64,000 nt of DNA from positions 105,180 to 169,179 of the forward strand of contig MDYQ01000036.1 of the NCBI GenBank assembly GCA_003024175.1. The letters run 5' to 3'. Both the position numbers and the translations under genes were made by a program. The notes below the pieces were generated by a model. That model searched no databases. It had not been told where the DNA came from and saw only the letters and a list, made by a program, of their open reading frames with translations. The stretch comes from Planoprotostelium fungivorum (taxonomy: Eukaryota > Evosea > Variosea > Cavosteliida > Cavosteliaceae). Positions 21,394 through 33,397 of this stretch are shown here, one piece after another; positions within the stretch are counted from its first letter, which is position 1; every line of letters begins with the position of its first letter.

Positions 21394-22050
21394 ATGGCCT
21401 CAGAAAGACAAGACAACTCACTCAGGATATCGAGGTGTCTCGATCATTTTAATGAGGGAGTCAGATCGTATCTAGCTTTGGTGATTAGAGCATCTGATCA
21501 ATAGTGGCTAATGGTAACAGAAATTATCGGTGGTTTTCGGTGCTCAATGGTTTCAGATCGCATTGAAATACGTGGATCGAAGATCAATCAATAAGAATAC
21601 CACAGATCTGAGCCGAGTCGACACAACAGCTCTCATAGCGATCATTTTTGGCTGCTGGAAAGACCTCATAGAGCTCCAACCACAACACAGGACACTTCTA
21701 CACGAGATACGTCACGCTCGCAATCGCTGGGCTCATCAAGAAGACTTTAGTCTCGATGTGATCACACACACATGATGCTTTACCACCATTGATCCTTATG
21801 TAGGATTCTTACCGCATCATTGACAACATGGAGAGATTATTGGGATACTTTGGAGAGTTCCCATTATGTACAGCTATTCGCGATGAGAGACACGCACTCA
21901 TCTTGGCCATGGCAGATCGGATCCTCCAATCGAGAACGAATCAGGTGAGAAAAATGAAGGAGACGACCCATCTGAATTGCCTCGCAGACACCACCTCCAA
22001 CATCTGTCTACACGTCCACATTAGCCCCTGATGTCATGGACATCGAGTGA
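21394..22050 (+). CDS. Swt1-like HEPN domain protein
   Basis: Exons join as MASERQDNSLRISRCLDHFN ... SYLAL / IALKYVDRRS ... / DSYRIIDNMERLLGYFGEF and continue to ILQSRTNQ. The block HEIRHARNRWAHQEDFSLDDSYR-DNMERLL is the signature of the Swt1-type HEPN domain, in which R-x4-6-H forms a potential RNase site (here R-N-R-W-A-H). The domain is all-helical and found in the mRNA surveillance endonuclease Swt1 and in some bacterial defence proteins. Here it seems to stand alone, with no PIN domain in view. After TNQ the reading could stop at 22050, or splice onward into the unresolved stretch beyond. About 180 residues. Confidence 0.7.
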
Positions 22051-22627
22051 GTGAAACGCCTCCCCACGTCTCATCCATACACTTCCAACCTGAGCAGCGG
22101 CTGCAAGTTGTTCAACTCGGCCAATGCAGTTTTGTCTCCTTCTTCACTTTTCCTTAGTTGCTCGATGTTGTGTTCATGTGAATCTACTCGTATTATAAAT
22201 GACTGTGATGAGAAGCACACACAACCAAATGTATTACGAAACGTTCTAACGCACCGTTTCACGCCACAAAAAAACTGTTTTTTATGGAAGAATAAAATGC
22301 GTTTCCCACTTTTAACGGGCGCAATGTGCATCACTTGTAGATATCCGATTGACGTTATTATGGGCGCAATGGTATGCGATGCAACCCATTTCGATATCAA
22401 TCAGTATCTTCTTCAAGATGGATCTACTTGTTCGGATGTTGCATAATGGTTCACTTTTTACTCCAGCGATCAAGTCGATCGATCAGGTGATCACCACCAC
22501 GATTAGCGTCAGTGGATACAGCACGAATGTCAAACTCTGTGTAAAGCTAGCATCATTCAACAACACTACCCAGAGATTGACACAATATCAATCAAATCGA
22601 AATCGAATATCTCAGACAATCTATTCA
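22051..22627. other. Unresolved stretch between HEPN gene and ELP5
   Basis: AT-richer DNA with an open frame on each strand (plus 22051-22446; minus 22071-22400). The minus frame has a short heptad-like end (NIEQLRKSEEGDKTALAELNN) and the plus frame could be a spliced continuation of the HEPN gene (donor after GACATCGA, acceptor GAGCAG near 22099). I cannot choose between them. Confidence 0.35.
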
Positions 22628-23969
22628 TCAGATGTCCAGATCATCATCCTCATCGTTGAACGCATCATCGTCATCATCGAGGTATATGACACTCTTCTTC
22701 TCCTCTGTCGAGTCTTCAGACCATGTCCACACCATCACGTCTCCCTCTCACCTTTCGCGTTGAGGTGGTGACGATAAGGCAATACGACACTCTCTCTCGC
22801 CTTGTTCTCTTCGTCTGTCAGTTTCAAGTTGAAAGTCAAGTTGGCCGTGGGGTCGCTCTGTTTACCCGCCTTGGCCTGCTCGAGGGTGAATTCTCGACGA
22901 GATTTCACGATTTCACTCACCGGTTCCCCGGAACTGGCCTTGGTCAACTCAAAGTCAACGAGCCTCCTGACATTATCCGTTGTACGCTTGTACAGTTCCT
23001 GGGAAACTTGGGATTTCCCAGATCTCCTCCGCAGTACAGTCTCCGTCTGAATGCGATTAAACCCTAAATCCAGAAATAATCTTGTACCTTGACCAAAGGT
23101 TGGCTCGTTGTAGTTGTGTCCAGCGATACACGAACGATGGCATCTGATATGTATTCGAGTGCTGATGCAGCAGAAGCAGAGAGCAGTTCGGTGTGTGAAA
23201 AAGCGATGACGTGGCAAGCATGAGTGGAGGACACCTGATATCAATGAATTCTTTTCTTCTTTAGATCATGATAGTGATCGCACCTCTTGACGAAGAGACT
23301 GTAAGATGAGTGGAAGGAGACCTCCATCTGTGATGGTGAGTATTCGTGAGAGGTTCAGAATGTTTACCGGCGGGGGAGTGATGGTGAAGGCGTGAGATGT
23401 GATCGAGGACGATGAATGCGTCTTGTGGATGCTTCTTTCTCCACTCTGTGATGTATGACACGAGGCCGGCCGTATCGTTGATATCCCTCCAGATCTGTGT
23501 GAATGGTGGGTGAATACTTCATTCTAGTGATGACATAATCGATTGGGAATGATGTGATGTGATCTTTAAGAGGCAATAGTTGATGAACGAGTGAAGATGA
23601 TCACAGAAGGAATATTTTTTGCACCTCTTCTGAAGGATTTTGATCCTCTGCGTTCCATCCATATGCATCTGACCAACAATCTAGAAATATGATCTGGTTT
23701 GTCTTCTGGCCCAATCGAGCTGACATGGCTGCCTTCTTCGCTGCGGCACTGTCTTCTAACGAAAGATACAGAATGGATGTTGAATTGCTCAGTCCATTGA
23801 GAAACTCCTCCAGTAATATCTTTGCCTCCACGACTGTTCTCAAGTGTCCATTTTGAATGGAAATCAATCGGCTCTCGTTCGATTTGTCCTTCTTACACCA
23901 ATCGAACACCGGATGAGAAAACTTGACATTCTTTGTGGCCTGACCTCTCCTGACGAAAGAGCTGGTCAT
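22628..23969 (-). CDS. ELP5: Elongator complex protein 5
   Basis: ELP5 with ELP4 and ELP6 forms the RecA-like hexameric ring of Elongator, which modifies wobble uridines of tRNAs. The gene reads from the MTSSFVRRGQ exon (to 23601), through SYITEWRKKHPQDAFIVLDH, to the diagnostic C-terminal part: SDPTANLTFNLKLTDEENKA then RESVVLPY, an intron (GTGAGAGGG...CGACAG), and the acidic tail ending DDDLDI. Human ELP5 has the same pattern (NLTFNL-type strand, RxSLxLP) and the same last residues. A RecA-like strand (AFIVLDH) fits, and Walker motifs are absent in this family as expected. The start is not certain; several Mets lie in the first exon. Confidence 0.85.
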
Positions 23970-24112
23970 ACTTTGTCTTGACAGAGAGAGCTGTGATGTG
24001 TTCCTTTTATTCAGCTGTCACCTTGCGCACCCGAACTTTCCCTTCCAAAGGGACAAACAACAGCATCTGCTAAACACAACCAGCAGACCAACAGTCGGCT
24101 CATCTTCTTTAG

Positions 24113-27100
24113 ATGTCCTTCTTAATCGGCACGAGTCGAGGGGACCAACCCAACAGTCCCTGGCAGGCTCTGAGAAGAGCTGCGATCGGTGAGTGTCCGA
24201 CGCGTTCAAAAGTGCAATTCGTGGTGGCTGATCATATGCGATAGCTCTGTTTCCTTTTTCGGGCGAGGGTAGACTCGAAGTCTCCCTTGAAGTTGGAGAT
24301 GAACTTCGAATCGAAGAGGAGGTGAGCGACAGACTCTCTCCTCTATATTGCTACCTCTTGTCGAGTCGAGTCGATCTCATATCTCACACATTCGGATCGT
24401 CCATCGATTTATGATTTCTGACACAACATTACAGACGGAAGGTTGGTTCAAGGGAATCAACTTGACAAAGAGTGGAAAGAGAGAAGGTCGAATCCACGGT
24501 GTCTTTCCAGCTGCATATGTAAAGTATGGCGATTCCCTCGAGACCTTGAAACTCGATCAACACGTTCTACTCGTGGAGGTGATCTTCCTCCATCTTCGAG
24601 ATGAAATGACTCACCATCTCTAGACACAAGCTTACCTGTCCGAGAGGGGCAAGTTACTCATGGAATATTTAGAGGTGAAACGAGTCCCCACCTCTCATCA
24701 TGCATCTGATGGACGTAGGATGGCGACATCGACAACTTTGTCCGTCTCAAAGACGAGATCCACAAAGTCATATCCATCAGAAAGCGCGTCATCAACAAAC
24801 AGCAGGTGAAGTCCATCGACTCTTACACCCTAAATGCGTCAGAACGAGCACTTGAGAATCGAATTACGCAATCTCCTCGGCAAGCCGAGCGGCCACGCAC
24901 CCATCAGCCCGAGGACTCCTCGGAGTGTCCGACGTAACAAATCATCCACAGGGAACGTTCAGCAGAACGACTCCCCGGCCGTGGAGTGTTCTCCATCACT
25001 GACGACAGATGCTATTCAGGTGAATCTGTGATTGAGTGTGGAGGATCTGAAGATATTCCAGGAAAAGGGAGGAGAAAAGGAAGAGAAGAAAGGAGAGGAG
25101 GAGACGGAAGAGAAGACTGTCGTTGTAGACAGAGAGCAGCGTAAATCGACGGACGACAAACAGAGGAGATCGAGTAGGGTGAGTCATCATCACATCATCT
25201 CGATGATGAGAAAATACGATTTTAATGTTCGTCTCATAATCGATCTACAACGTTGTAGTTGGACATGAAGAAGGCGAGACAATCGATCTACGGCGTCGCC
25301 GGTGGCGAAAATCCCGTCAGCACCTACAAATCCGTACGTATCCATCTACACCGTTGTAGATCGACTCACCCCCGCAGCTCATCGAGCTGAGAAATCGTCT
25401 CGCTCAGCAGATGAAGCCGAGAACTTCCACGGATAATTCACCCTTCGTGTCACCCATAACCTCCCCCGTTATCTCCCCCATCCAATCGCGCGGGAACACA
25501 CCCCCCTTGTCCCCCACCACTTCCAAGAACGATGTTACAGTTTCCCAGGGAACTTTCCGCGGAGGAAAATCTTCCGCCCCCCGCAAGGAGCTACTCAAGG
25601 GTGAGAATTTTCTCGGAAAAATTTCTGAAATTTCTATGAAAGGTCTGGCCTCCCCGCCTGGATCGCCCAAACAGGGTCACAACATGTTCAAAGGAAGTTT
25701 CAGACAATCTTCTGACATACCCATCAAATTGAAAGACAGGACCTATCATCTGATGGTTGAGATCGTCGTATTCATGTTCACGGTGAGAGATGAGGTTCGT
25801 TGTAGACGGATGAAATGACACGTTATAGACGGGTGATCCCACGGAGGTGGCTCTGTCGCTCTACAACGGAGAGACGAAGCGGTCGGTTACGGAAGAATTT
25901 GTAATCAAATTGACACCACAGGGCATGCCAGAGGATGCCTCTCGAATTGGAAAATTGAAATTCATATTCAAGGTAAGACCGTCGATCTACAACCCACCAC
26001 GTCCACTCGTTGTAGATGCACGGATATGTTTTGGCTCGTTGTAGATGACGGAAATCCAGGACATCAACGAGGGAGATCTCAACGGAAACGTCTTCTTGTT
26101 GGCGAGGATCAATCGTTTGGGCCGATTGATTCCAGGAAAAAAGAAGGAAAAGGGAGACAAAGATTTCAGGAGACCCTTCGGTGCCGCCGTACAGCAGCTC
26201 AACTTGAACGGTGAAATGTCGCGGAGATTTCGAAGAATTGACGGAACAATAGATCTCATGCCAAATCCTGAGGAAGATGAAGATGAAGGCCCGGAGGTGT
26301 CTTATAATTTGGCGATCTACACTGCAGAAGATGAGAATGACACGGCCATTTTGTGTGACGGTGAGATTCCGTCGAGATTTCATCATTTTGACTCGTTGTA
26401 GACATACCCAAGAGGAGAAACATCAAAGAATTATCTTCGGCCAAGGGTATCGCCACGAACGTCCAGGTGATCCGTCTACAACTTGCCACTCCCCCCTCCC
26501 CCCTCACTTTTTCTCAGATTCTCATCGGGTCGTTAGACCGACGTCCGACGGCCAAATCGATTCCCAAGATTTCCCGCCTTTTATTCCCGGAAACGGGTGC
26601 CATGGGTATCACAAGGAACGACTTGTACATCACTCTGGACTCTCTCAAGACAACACGCAGCTCTGAATCTCTACAACTCTCCCTCATCCTCCGCGATGCA
26701 GAGGGTAACGTGATTCCGGTGATCTTCTCGATTTATTTTCGTCTACAACGTTGTAGATTGACGGATATTCAGAATTGCATCGTGAACGGAGTGGACGCAC
26801 CGATCGTGTCAGAGTACACGTCGTGCGTTATTTTGAAGGAAGGTTGTCCCGTTTGGCGCGACGTTTTCAATTTGAAAGTCAAACCGGAGAAATTGAGCGG
26901 GGCTCACTGTTACTTCACGGTGAAGACGGTGCACGAGGCGACGAGTGGGTCACGTGATCTCGAAATTTCACTGACATTCCAACAGCGAAAGACAAAGAAT
27001 TTTGTTTCGGATATTTTCCGCTCACTACAACGGAGGGTAGTGTCATTGCAGATGCGGAGCACGTCGTGCAGGTGAATTTTGGCGGGAAAACGAGTGATGA

Positions 27101-30100
27101 CGTCATCAGTTGTACAATATTCCCAAGGACACCAATCTCTTCAGTGACACGAACATGTCGCTCGTACCGGCCAGCCTCTACCTGAAAGACAAAGAAGGTG
27201 GGTCGATCTACATCGTTGTAGATGCTCACCCTCTCAGATTTCAAGAACAACAGTAAATTGTTGAGAAAAGACGAGACACTGAAGATCCGAACGCAACTCA
27301 CTTCGACCAAACTGACCTCGAACGGTGAAATTCCACTGAAATTTCGTTTTCAACTGAAAGTTCTCAGTCTCCATGTATCAGATTCTCCACTGGAAAGAGA
27401 TGCCAAAGGCTTCGATTCCCGATATCCTCAATCGATTCACTTACATCCCTACCAACGAAGTACTGAAGGTGACGGATTGACCTTTCGTCGAATTCCAACC
27501 GAAATTTCTGCAGTTTTTCCAAGAGGCTTTCGATACCCTCTTCGCTATCATGGATTCCGACGCGGGTGAGCCGTTTTGGCGGGAAAATTTTCTCTGAACA
27601 GTCTCAGGCGTCGACCAGCTCGTCTACAACGCTCTCGTCTTCATGATCAATCTATTCGTTGACGACAAGAGCACTCTGGCCAGTCACCTGCGGGTGAGAG
27701 ATCTTCCGTATTTCCCCGAAATTTCACTGACATTTCCGCGTAGCCGGTATTAGATCGTTACGTGGGCGAACACTTCGTCGGAGTCAATGCTTACAAACCT
27801 CTCATGAAATCGATGAAAGAGTGTCTTCTACAAGCAGACAGCGCAGAGACAGCCACATCCATGTCCGCTTCCAAAATCAACGCCACGCTGAAGGTACAAT
27901 TTCGAGATCACATGATCGTTGTAGATGGCTGACGGCGGTAGGCCATGGAGCACCTTCTCCACTTTATCATCAAGAGTCGATTGCTGTACGCGTCGAAAGC
28001 TGATTCTCCCGCTGCACCCGACGAAGACGAAGCGTTCAGGAGAGAATTGGGGGAGGTTTTAATCTTTTTTAATTCGATCATGAAAATCTCCCGCCCTCAA
28101 TTCCGCGGGGCTCAGGCCATGGCGGTCAAGGTGACACGTCGACGTCGAAATTTCACTGAAATTTCACAGAGTTTCGGACAATTGTCGTCGCAGATTCGCA
28201 AGATTTTCTTCGGCCCCGATTTCGCCAACATCGTCAAGAGTTTCGTTGAATGCATTTCTCTGCAGACTCACGACTCTTCCCTCAAGCATTTCAACTCTGA
28301 GAAGCTACACTACATACGTAAGATCATCCAGTTGCCCTACAACGAGGAAGGTGCGAAATTTCCGCGAAATTTCATCGAGATTTCTCACGCACAGTAGAAT
28401 CGCAGACGATCGTCTTCACCATCATACCTACCGCTCTCATTCCTCACTTGAAATCTTCCGCGGAAGAAGAAAAGTCCGAAGCCGTTTCCATACTGCTCGA
28501 TCTCCTGCACAAACTCGAAAATGGCGCCAAGAGCCCCGCAGTCATCACGGCCGTTGTAGACGAGCTGACTAAGGTCTTCATCCTTTTGCTCAACCTGTTT
28601 AGCAACATGAAGGTGGGAGATATATTTGTCTTCTGGCTCATTGTAGAAGGAGGATCAAGCTAGAACGGATGTTCTCACGGTCTGTTATGCAGTCTTGGGC
28701 CTCATGTCCGAAGAGCAATTGATGAATTCGTGCAGAGTGGCCGACGGAATGGTGAGACGAATTTGTTAACCCCGCCGGACACCCCTGACCTCCGTACAGA
28801 ACAGCATCACGTACATCGTCAAGACCATGACACTGACCATCACCCAACCTCTATACGCAGAGACGTGGACGAAACTGATCATCTTCATGCATCAGACCGT
28901 TGTCGACGTGTCGACCAAACTATTCGCATTGTCCCAACAGGGGCCCACGCAAGCGAACCGACCGAGTGAGATCTCCACGAAATTTCCGCGACTTCTCGCT
29001 GACGTTTCAGTTACGAGACGTGGAACGATGGACCTGGAAGTCAGAAGCCGAACGTTAGGCCACGAGGCTGCCCGGCTCGAATTCTACCGCAACATCTTCC
29101 TCTTAGTCTCCGCCTTCTTGAACTCCAAATTACTCTTCACCATCTCGAACACCGAGCGCACACTCGATCTACAACGAGGCATCGCCGGCATCATGGAGCA
29201 GGTGTGGAACGCCATAGATCCCATCATGTCCCTCCGTTTCATCCCGCACGTCGTCCCTGTCTTCATGGACACACACTTGGTCCCCGATCAGCTCGTGAGG
29301 GAGATCGCCAACCGACTCTACTTCTCCGCTCTGTCTGCAGAGTTCACGTCTGCCGGGGATTTCAGTGTCATGGAAGCGAAGACGTTCGATGCGTTGAGGA
29401 AGATATCGGAAGAACAGAATCCGTTGTTTAACGAGGACTCCATATCCTTCTTCACGGACAGGTGACACAATCTCGATAGACATATCACATGTGATCTACA
29501 TCTACATACATATGTGGATCGTGTGATATATGTATTTATTTTTGTACATCTGATGTACGTGTGGGAGAAAAAAACTGACGGCTTGTAGTCTGGCGGCCAA
29601 GGTGGCGGCATTGGAGCCGTCGGAATTTCAGACCAAGGCCGGAAAATACGCGGAAGATCTCAAGTATTTCACCGGATTATTGTACGAGTTACGTACACTA
29701 CCCACGGGTACGACACGTGACGTTATAGACGTAGAACTCACTGAAATTTCAGGCGTGGCCTACGAGGACGATCGCACGGTTGCCAACCTCAAATTAGTCG
29801 ATTATTTGAGACAGACCAACCGCTCCGAAGGTGAATTCCACCCGAAATTTCCAGCCCGTTAAACCTTAAATCCAGCGTACCTCACCTTCATGCACTCCCT
29901 CGCGGAGACGCACGAAAAGGCGCGAAATTTCGTCGAGGCGGGTCAGGCCATCCTTCTCATCACCAAGTTGTACAATTGGTCCGACACCATCGTCCCCGAA
30001 ATTTCAAAATACTTTCCCGCCGAAACTTCTTACCGCAGAAAGGAGAAGCTCATCACAACTGCACACTCCCTCTTTACCAAGGGAAAAATGTGGGAAAAGT

Positions 30101-31490
30101 CGCTGGAACTATTGAAGGAGCTATCGGAGGAATACGAGACGAAGAGTTTCGAATACGAGAAATTGTCGGGAATATTGGAGATAAGAGGAGACCTACTGAA
30201 GAAGGTGGCGAGGGAGAACAGGTGTGTCGACGTCGACATTTCTTGGGAGATTCTCAGATTTTTCTCAGATTTTTCAACGAATATTTCAAGGTAGGCTTCT
30301 ACGGAACTGGCTTCGACAAACAACTGAGGGTGCGTGAAATCTCATCGAAATTTCCCATCCACAGAATTTCTCAAACGACATCACATACGACATCACCACT
30401 ACACAAGAAATATCCTCGAATATCCTGACACTTTTCCAGGGAAAGATCTACATCTACCGAGGCTTAGAGGCAGAGAGAAGAGAGGACTTTGTTGAGAGGA
30501 TGAAAGTTTTATTTCCAGACGCAGAGATTCTCAACTATTCAGAAGATCCCGGCCCGGAAATTTCCGAAATTTCGGGTCGGCACCTGCAGATCACCCCCGT
30601 TAAACCTTCATCTGTAGAAGAGAGGGACCACTTACCCTCCAAAATTCCCGCCAGAATGCCGGGGAGGATGAGAAAGTATTATCAGTACAACGACGTCAAC
30701 GTCTTTGTCTTCCAGAAGCCATTCAGAAAGACGAAGGAGAAATCGGGCAACGAGTTCAGAGACCTGTGGTTACGTAATACGTATTACGAAACGGAAGATA
30801 CGTTTCCCATGGTACAGAGGAGATCAATCATCGCGAGCCGATCCATCGTGGAGGTGGGAGATCGGAAGTTCCGATGTCAGATTGACATGTTTGACAGATT
30901 TCACCCCTGCAGACGGCGGTTCGAGCGATGCGGGATAAGAACGAAGAGTTGAAGGACCAGTTGGCTAAGAATGATAATCAGATTGTGGCGCCGGGCGCGC
31001 TGCAAGACTTCCTCATGGTGTTCAAGGTGAGCTCATTCGACTCATCGTCGTCTTCTTCTGCTCTCATCATCACCATCATCATCTCACGATCGGCTCTTGT
31101 CACGATCGCGATCGTGTATCCTCATCATCTGCATCACGATCGTGTATCCTCATCATCTGCATCACGATCGTGACATGGAACAGGGTGTTATCGACGCCGC
31201 CGTCAACGGAGGTACGGAGAGATACAAAGACGCCTTCTGCTGCTCTTCTTACCTCGACGAGAACCCACAAGATTCTCATCTGGTGGAATCTCTATTAGGA
31301 GAGATCGACTATCAGATGGAGTTCTTAGAGAAGGGAATGACCGTTCTAAAGAGAAAGGTGAGAGGGAGGGGGGAACGTGAAGATTGACACGAGACAGACC
31401 GAACCGGGCAGCGACATGATGAACCTCATCGGTCTGCTGGAAGAACAACTGGTATCGATGTCGGCCAAGGCATTGACAAAATCAACATAA
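24113..31490 (+). CDS. DOCK-family Rho GTPase GEF (SH3-DHR1-DHR2)
   Basis: The largest gene here, with several dozen exons and introns mostly 40-60 nt. ATG 24113 gives MSFLIGTSRGDQPNSPWQA, then an SH3 domain (ALFPFSGEG..LEVSLEVGDELRIEE, WFKGIN, GVFPAAYVK). The DHR-1/C2-like lipid-binding domain lies around 26.4-27.2 kb (NDLYITLDS, NCIVNGVDAPIVSEYTSCV, PVWRDVFNLKV). The catalytic DHR-2 lies around 29.6-31.4 kb: FMHSLAETHEKARNFVEAG, KWEKSLELLKEL-type text, FYGTGF, YNDVNVFVFQKPFRK, RRSIIASRSIVE, then GTERYKDAFC and the end near 31490. An N-terminal SH3 places it with the DOCK-A/B (DOCK180) group acting on Rac with an ELMO partner. Linker exons after the SH3 are Lys/Glu- and Ser-rich. No break seen. 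Confidence 0.9.
25245..27221 (+). repeat. Recurrent intronic palindrome CTACANCGTTGTAG (four sites)
   Basis: Within DOCK introns the 14-mer occurs at 25245-25258, 25346-25359, 26743-26756 and 27208-27221. Two further copies lie in introns of minus-strand genes at 34368-34381 and 63971-63984. Three are perfect palindromes (CTACAACGTTGTAG). At 25245 and 26743 its right half supplies the 3' splice site (TTGTAG then exon). Half-sites CGTTGTAG also end other introns, for example near 26044 and 26400. Confidence 0.8.
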
Positions 31491-31704
31491 AGAAATACTA
31501 CAGAGGGTGTTCCTCTGGAAAATTCTCCTCATCATCTCTCCTTTTCAACATATTTTAAAATTCTCCGCTCTCTACTTCTGTGTCTTTAACCATTATCCTA
31601 CTGAGTTTGCCGAACCACAGACGGTATCAGCTTGGATTATAAACGGAAAATGTAACATATATGCTGCTTTCGAACTCTCAGGCAGTCAGAAGAATCACCA
31701 CGTG

Positions 31705-31860
31705 ATGACACACTTCGAGAGAAGAATTGCCAGCATAGAGGATCAGATCTTGAAGCCAGGAAATTTGGAGAATCTGAGCACCACGTCGGATGCCATCTTC
31801 GATGTGTTGACCAATCTCATGATCTTGCACTCTGATCCAGCTGTTAGATATGCACCATAG
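31705..31860 (+). CDS. Short ORF, possibly a gene fragment
   Basis: MTHFERRIASIEDQILKPGN runs to ...ILHSDPAVRYAP, 51 residues, just after the DOCK gene and convergent with ankyrin copy B. The text looks like a real soluble helix pair. A longer open frame reaches back to 31507, but its upstream part is hydrophobic and unlike protein. No family recognised; it may be a remnant. Confidence 0.3.
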   Translation: MTHFERRIASIEDQILKPGNLENLSTTSDAIFDVLTNLMILHSDPAVRYAP

Positions 31861-31862
31861 AT

Positions 31863-33120
31863 GAGAAGGTCATCGGTTTATTCTCCAAGTGTCGACTTCT
31901 GTGCGACTGACTCCTTCAGCTCGTGATCGTCGAGCAGCTGCACCACCTTTGTATGTCCTCTTTCGGTCGCTGTTCTCTTGGCCTCATCAAACTGTGGCGA
32001 TACATCCACGCGAGGATCGGGCAACAGTAGCTCGACGACGCCAGCGTGGCCTCTTGCTGCTGATATGAGCACAAGCGGATTGCTGGAGAGATCGATTCGC
32101 TCGTCGGCCAGTAGCAGCCGCACAATTTGGACGAAGCCACCCTCACAATTTGGACGAAGCCACCCTCACATATTGTGCTGACAAATCCCCTCAAGGATCA
32201 GCCAAAAGGAGCTCTACCACTAGATGATGCCCTTTCGATGCCGCATACCCGATGGCTTCATTGTCTCTTGCTGATGGATCCACGCGAGAGTCGGACAAGA
32301 GCAGCTGTACGATCTCAGTGTGACCTCCAAAGGCTGCGTATCTGGTGGCCTCATTGTGTGGATGGATTCACACGAGGATTATTCAAGAGCAGCTGTACGA
32401 TGTCACTGAGACCCACTTCTGCTGCTTTTCTGATAGTATTATTGTCTGCCAGTGATGGATTCACACGAGAAGCAGACAAGAGCAGCTGTAGAGTCTCATT
32501 TTGTCCCTCTCAATGGACTGATAGTGAATTGCTGATGGATTCACACGAGGATCAGACAAGAGCAGCTGTAGAATCTCATTGCAGCCTTCATAGACTGCAC
32601 ATTCGATGGCCTGATTCTCTCGTGCTGATGGGTCCACTCGTGAGTCAGACAAGAGCAGCTGTAGGATGTCACTGTGACCCTCTGGCTGCACTTCTGATGG
32701 CTTTGTTGTCTCTTGCTGATGGGTCCACACGAGGATCATTCAAGAGTAGTCGCACCATCTCAGTCGAGTCTCTCTGCACTACGTTGATGAGTAGCTCATT
32801 GTCTTCACTGGATGGGTCGAGCTCATTGCGAGTTGACAGGAAGCGTAAGGACTCTATGTTGTCTCTCTCTACAGCCAAAAGCAGATCAAAGTTGGTCAGA
32901 CAGCCAGTGAAGCTGTCCACTGAGAGCATCAGAGGGGTCTATTACCACTGAGTAACTCAGTGCAGCCTCACCGATGTCTTTCCACAGCTTGCATGTCAGA
33001 CGAAGAATGGCAAACTGTCTTCTCGTTGTGTCGTCAGTTTCATCTCTTCCTCTGTACATTGCAAAAGTCCAAGACCACTTTCGTGATATCGTGGCTCGAA
33101 ATGATGCCGTTAGATATCAT
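31863..33120 (-). pseudogene. F-box-like/ankyrin repeat protein, decayed copy B
   Basis: Opens MISNGIISSHDITKVVLDF at 33120, then the frame shifts to QFAILRLTCKLWKDI (F-box-like), an intron, and VDSFTGCLTNFDLLLAVERD. Ankyrin units (EMVRLLLNDPRVDPSARDN; ILQLLLSDSRVDPSAREN; ILQLLLSDPRVNPSA) fall in different frames, broken near 32690, 32500 and 32140. A 23-nt tandem duplication at 32121-32166 breaks the frame again. The end is in frame and well kept: LLLADERIDLSSNPLVLISA, then HAGVVELLLPDPRVD and a last unit with KVVQLLDDHELKE. Relative to copy A the order of parts is the same. Confidence 0.75.
32121..32166 (-). repeat. 23-nt tandem duplication in ankyrin copy B
   Basis: CACAATTTGGACGAAGCCACCCT occurs twice in direct succession. 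As 23 is not a multiple of three, it shifts the ankyrin reading frame. Probably replication slippage. Confidence 0.85.
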
Positions 33121-33397
33121 CTGTCTCTGCTGAGACGAAAGATGTTGATGATCTGATCTTGCGCTCCAGATGTTGGCAGAATAAAAAAAATTGTTCTTAT
33201 TTTCTGCGGAAAAGACATAAGCCTGGATGGGGTATGAACGAGTGCTATGAGCACCTCTGAAATCGCCGTCAGATGACTCTTCACATCGACCCATCGGCCG
33301 AACCAAAGAGTCTCACCATCACCCATCCACCTTGAATCGGCCTGGTAAAGTTCGTGGGCTCAATAGAAAAGGTCGAGACGGATAGCTTTTATTCATC

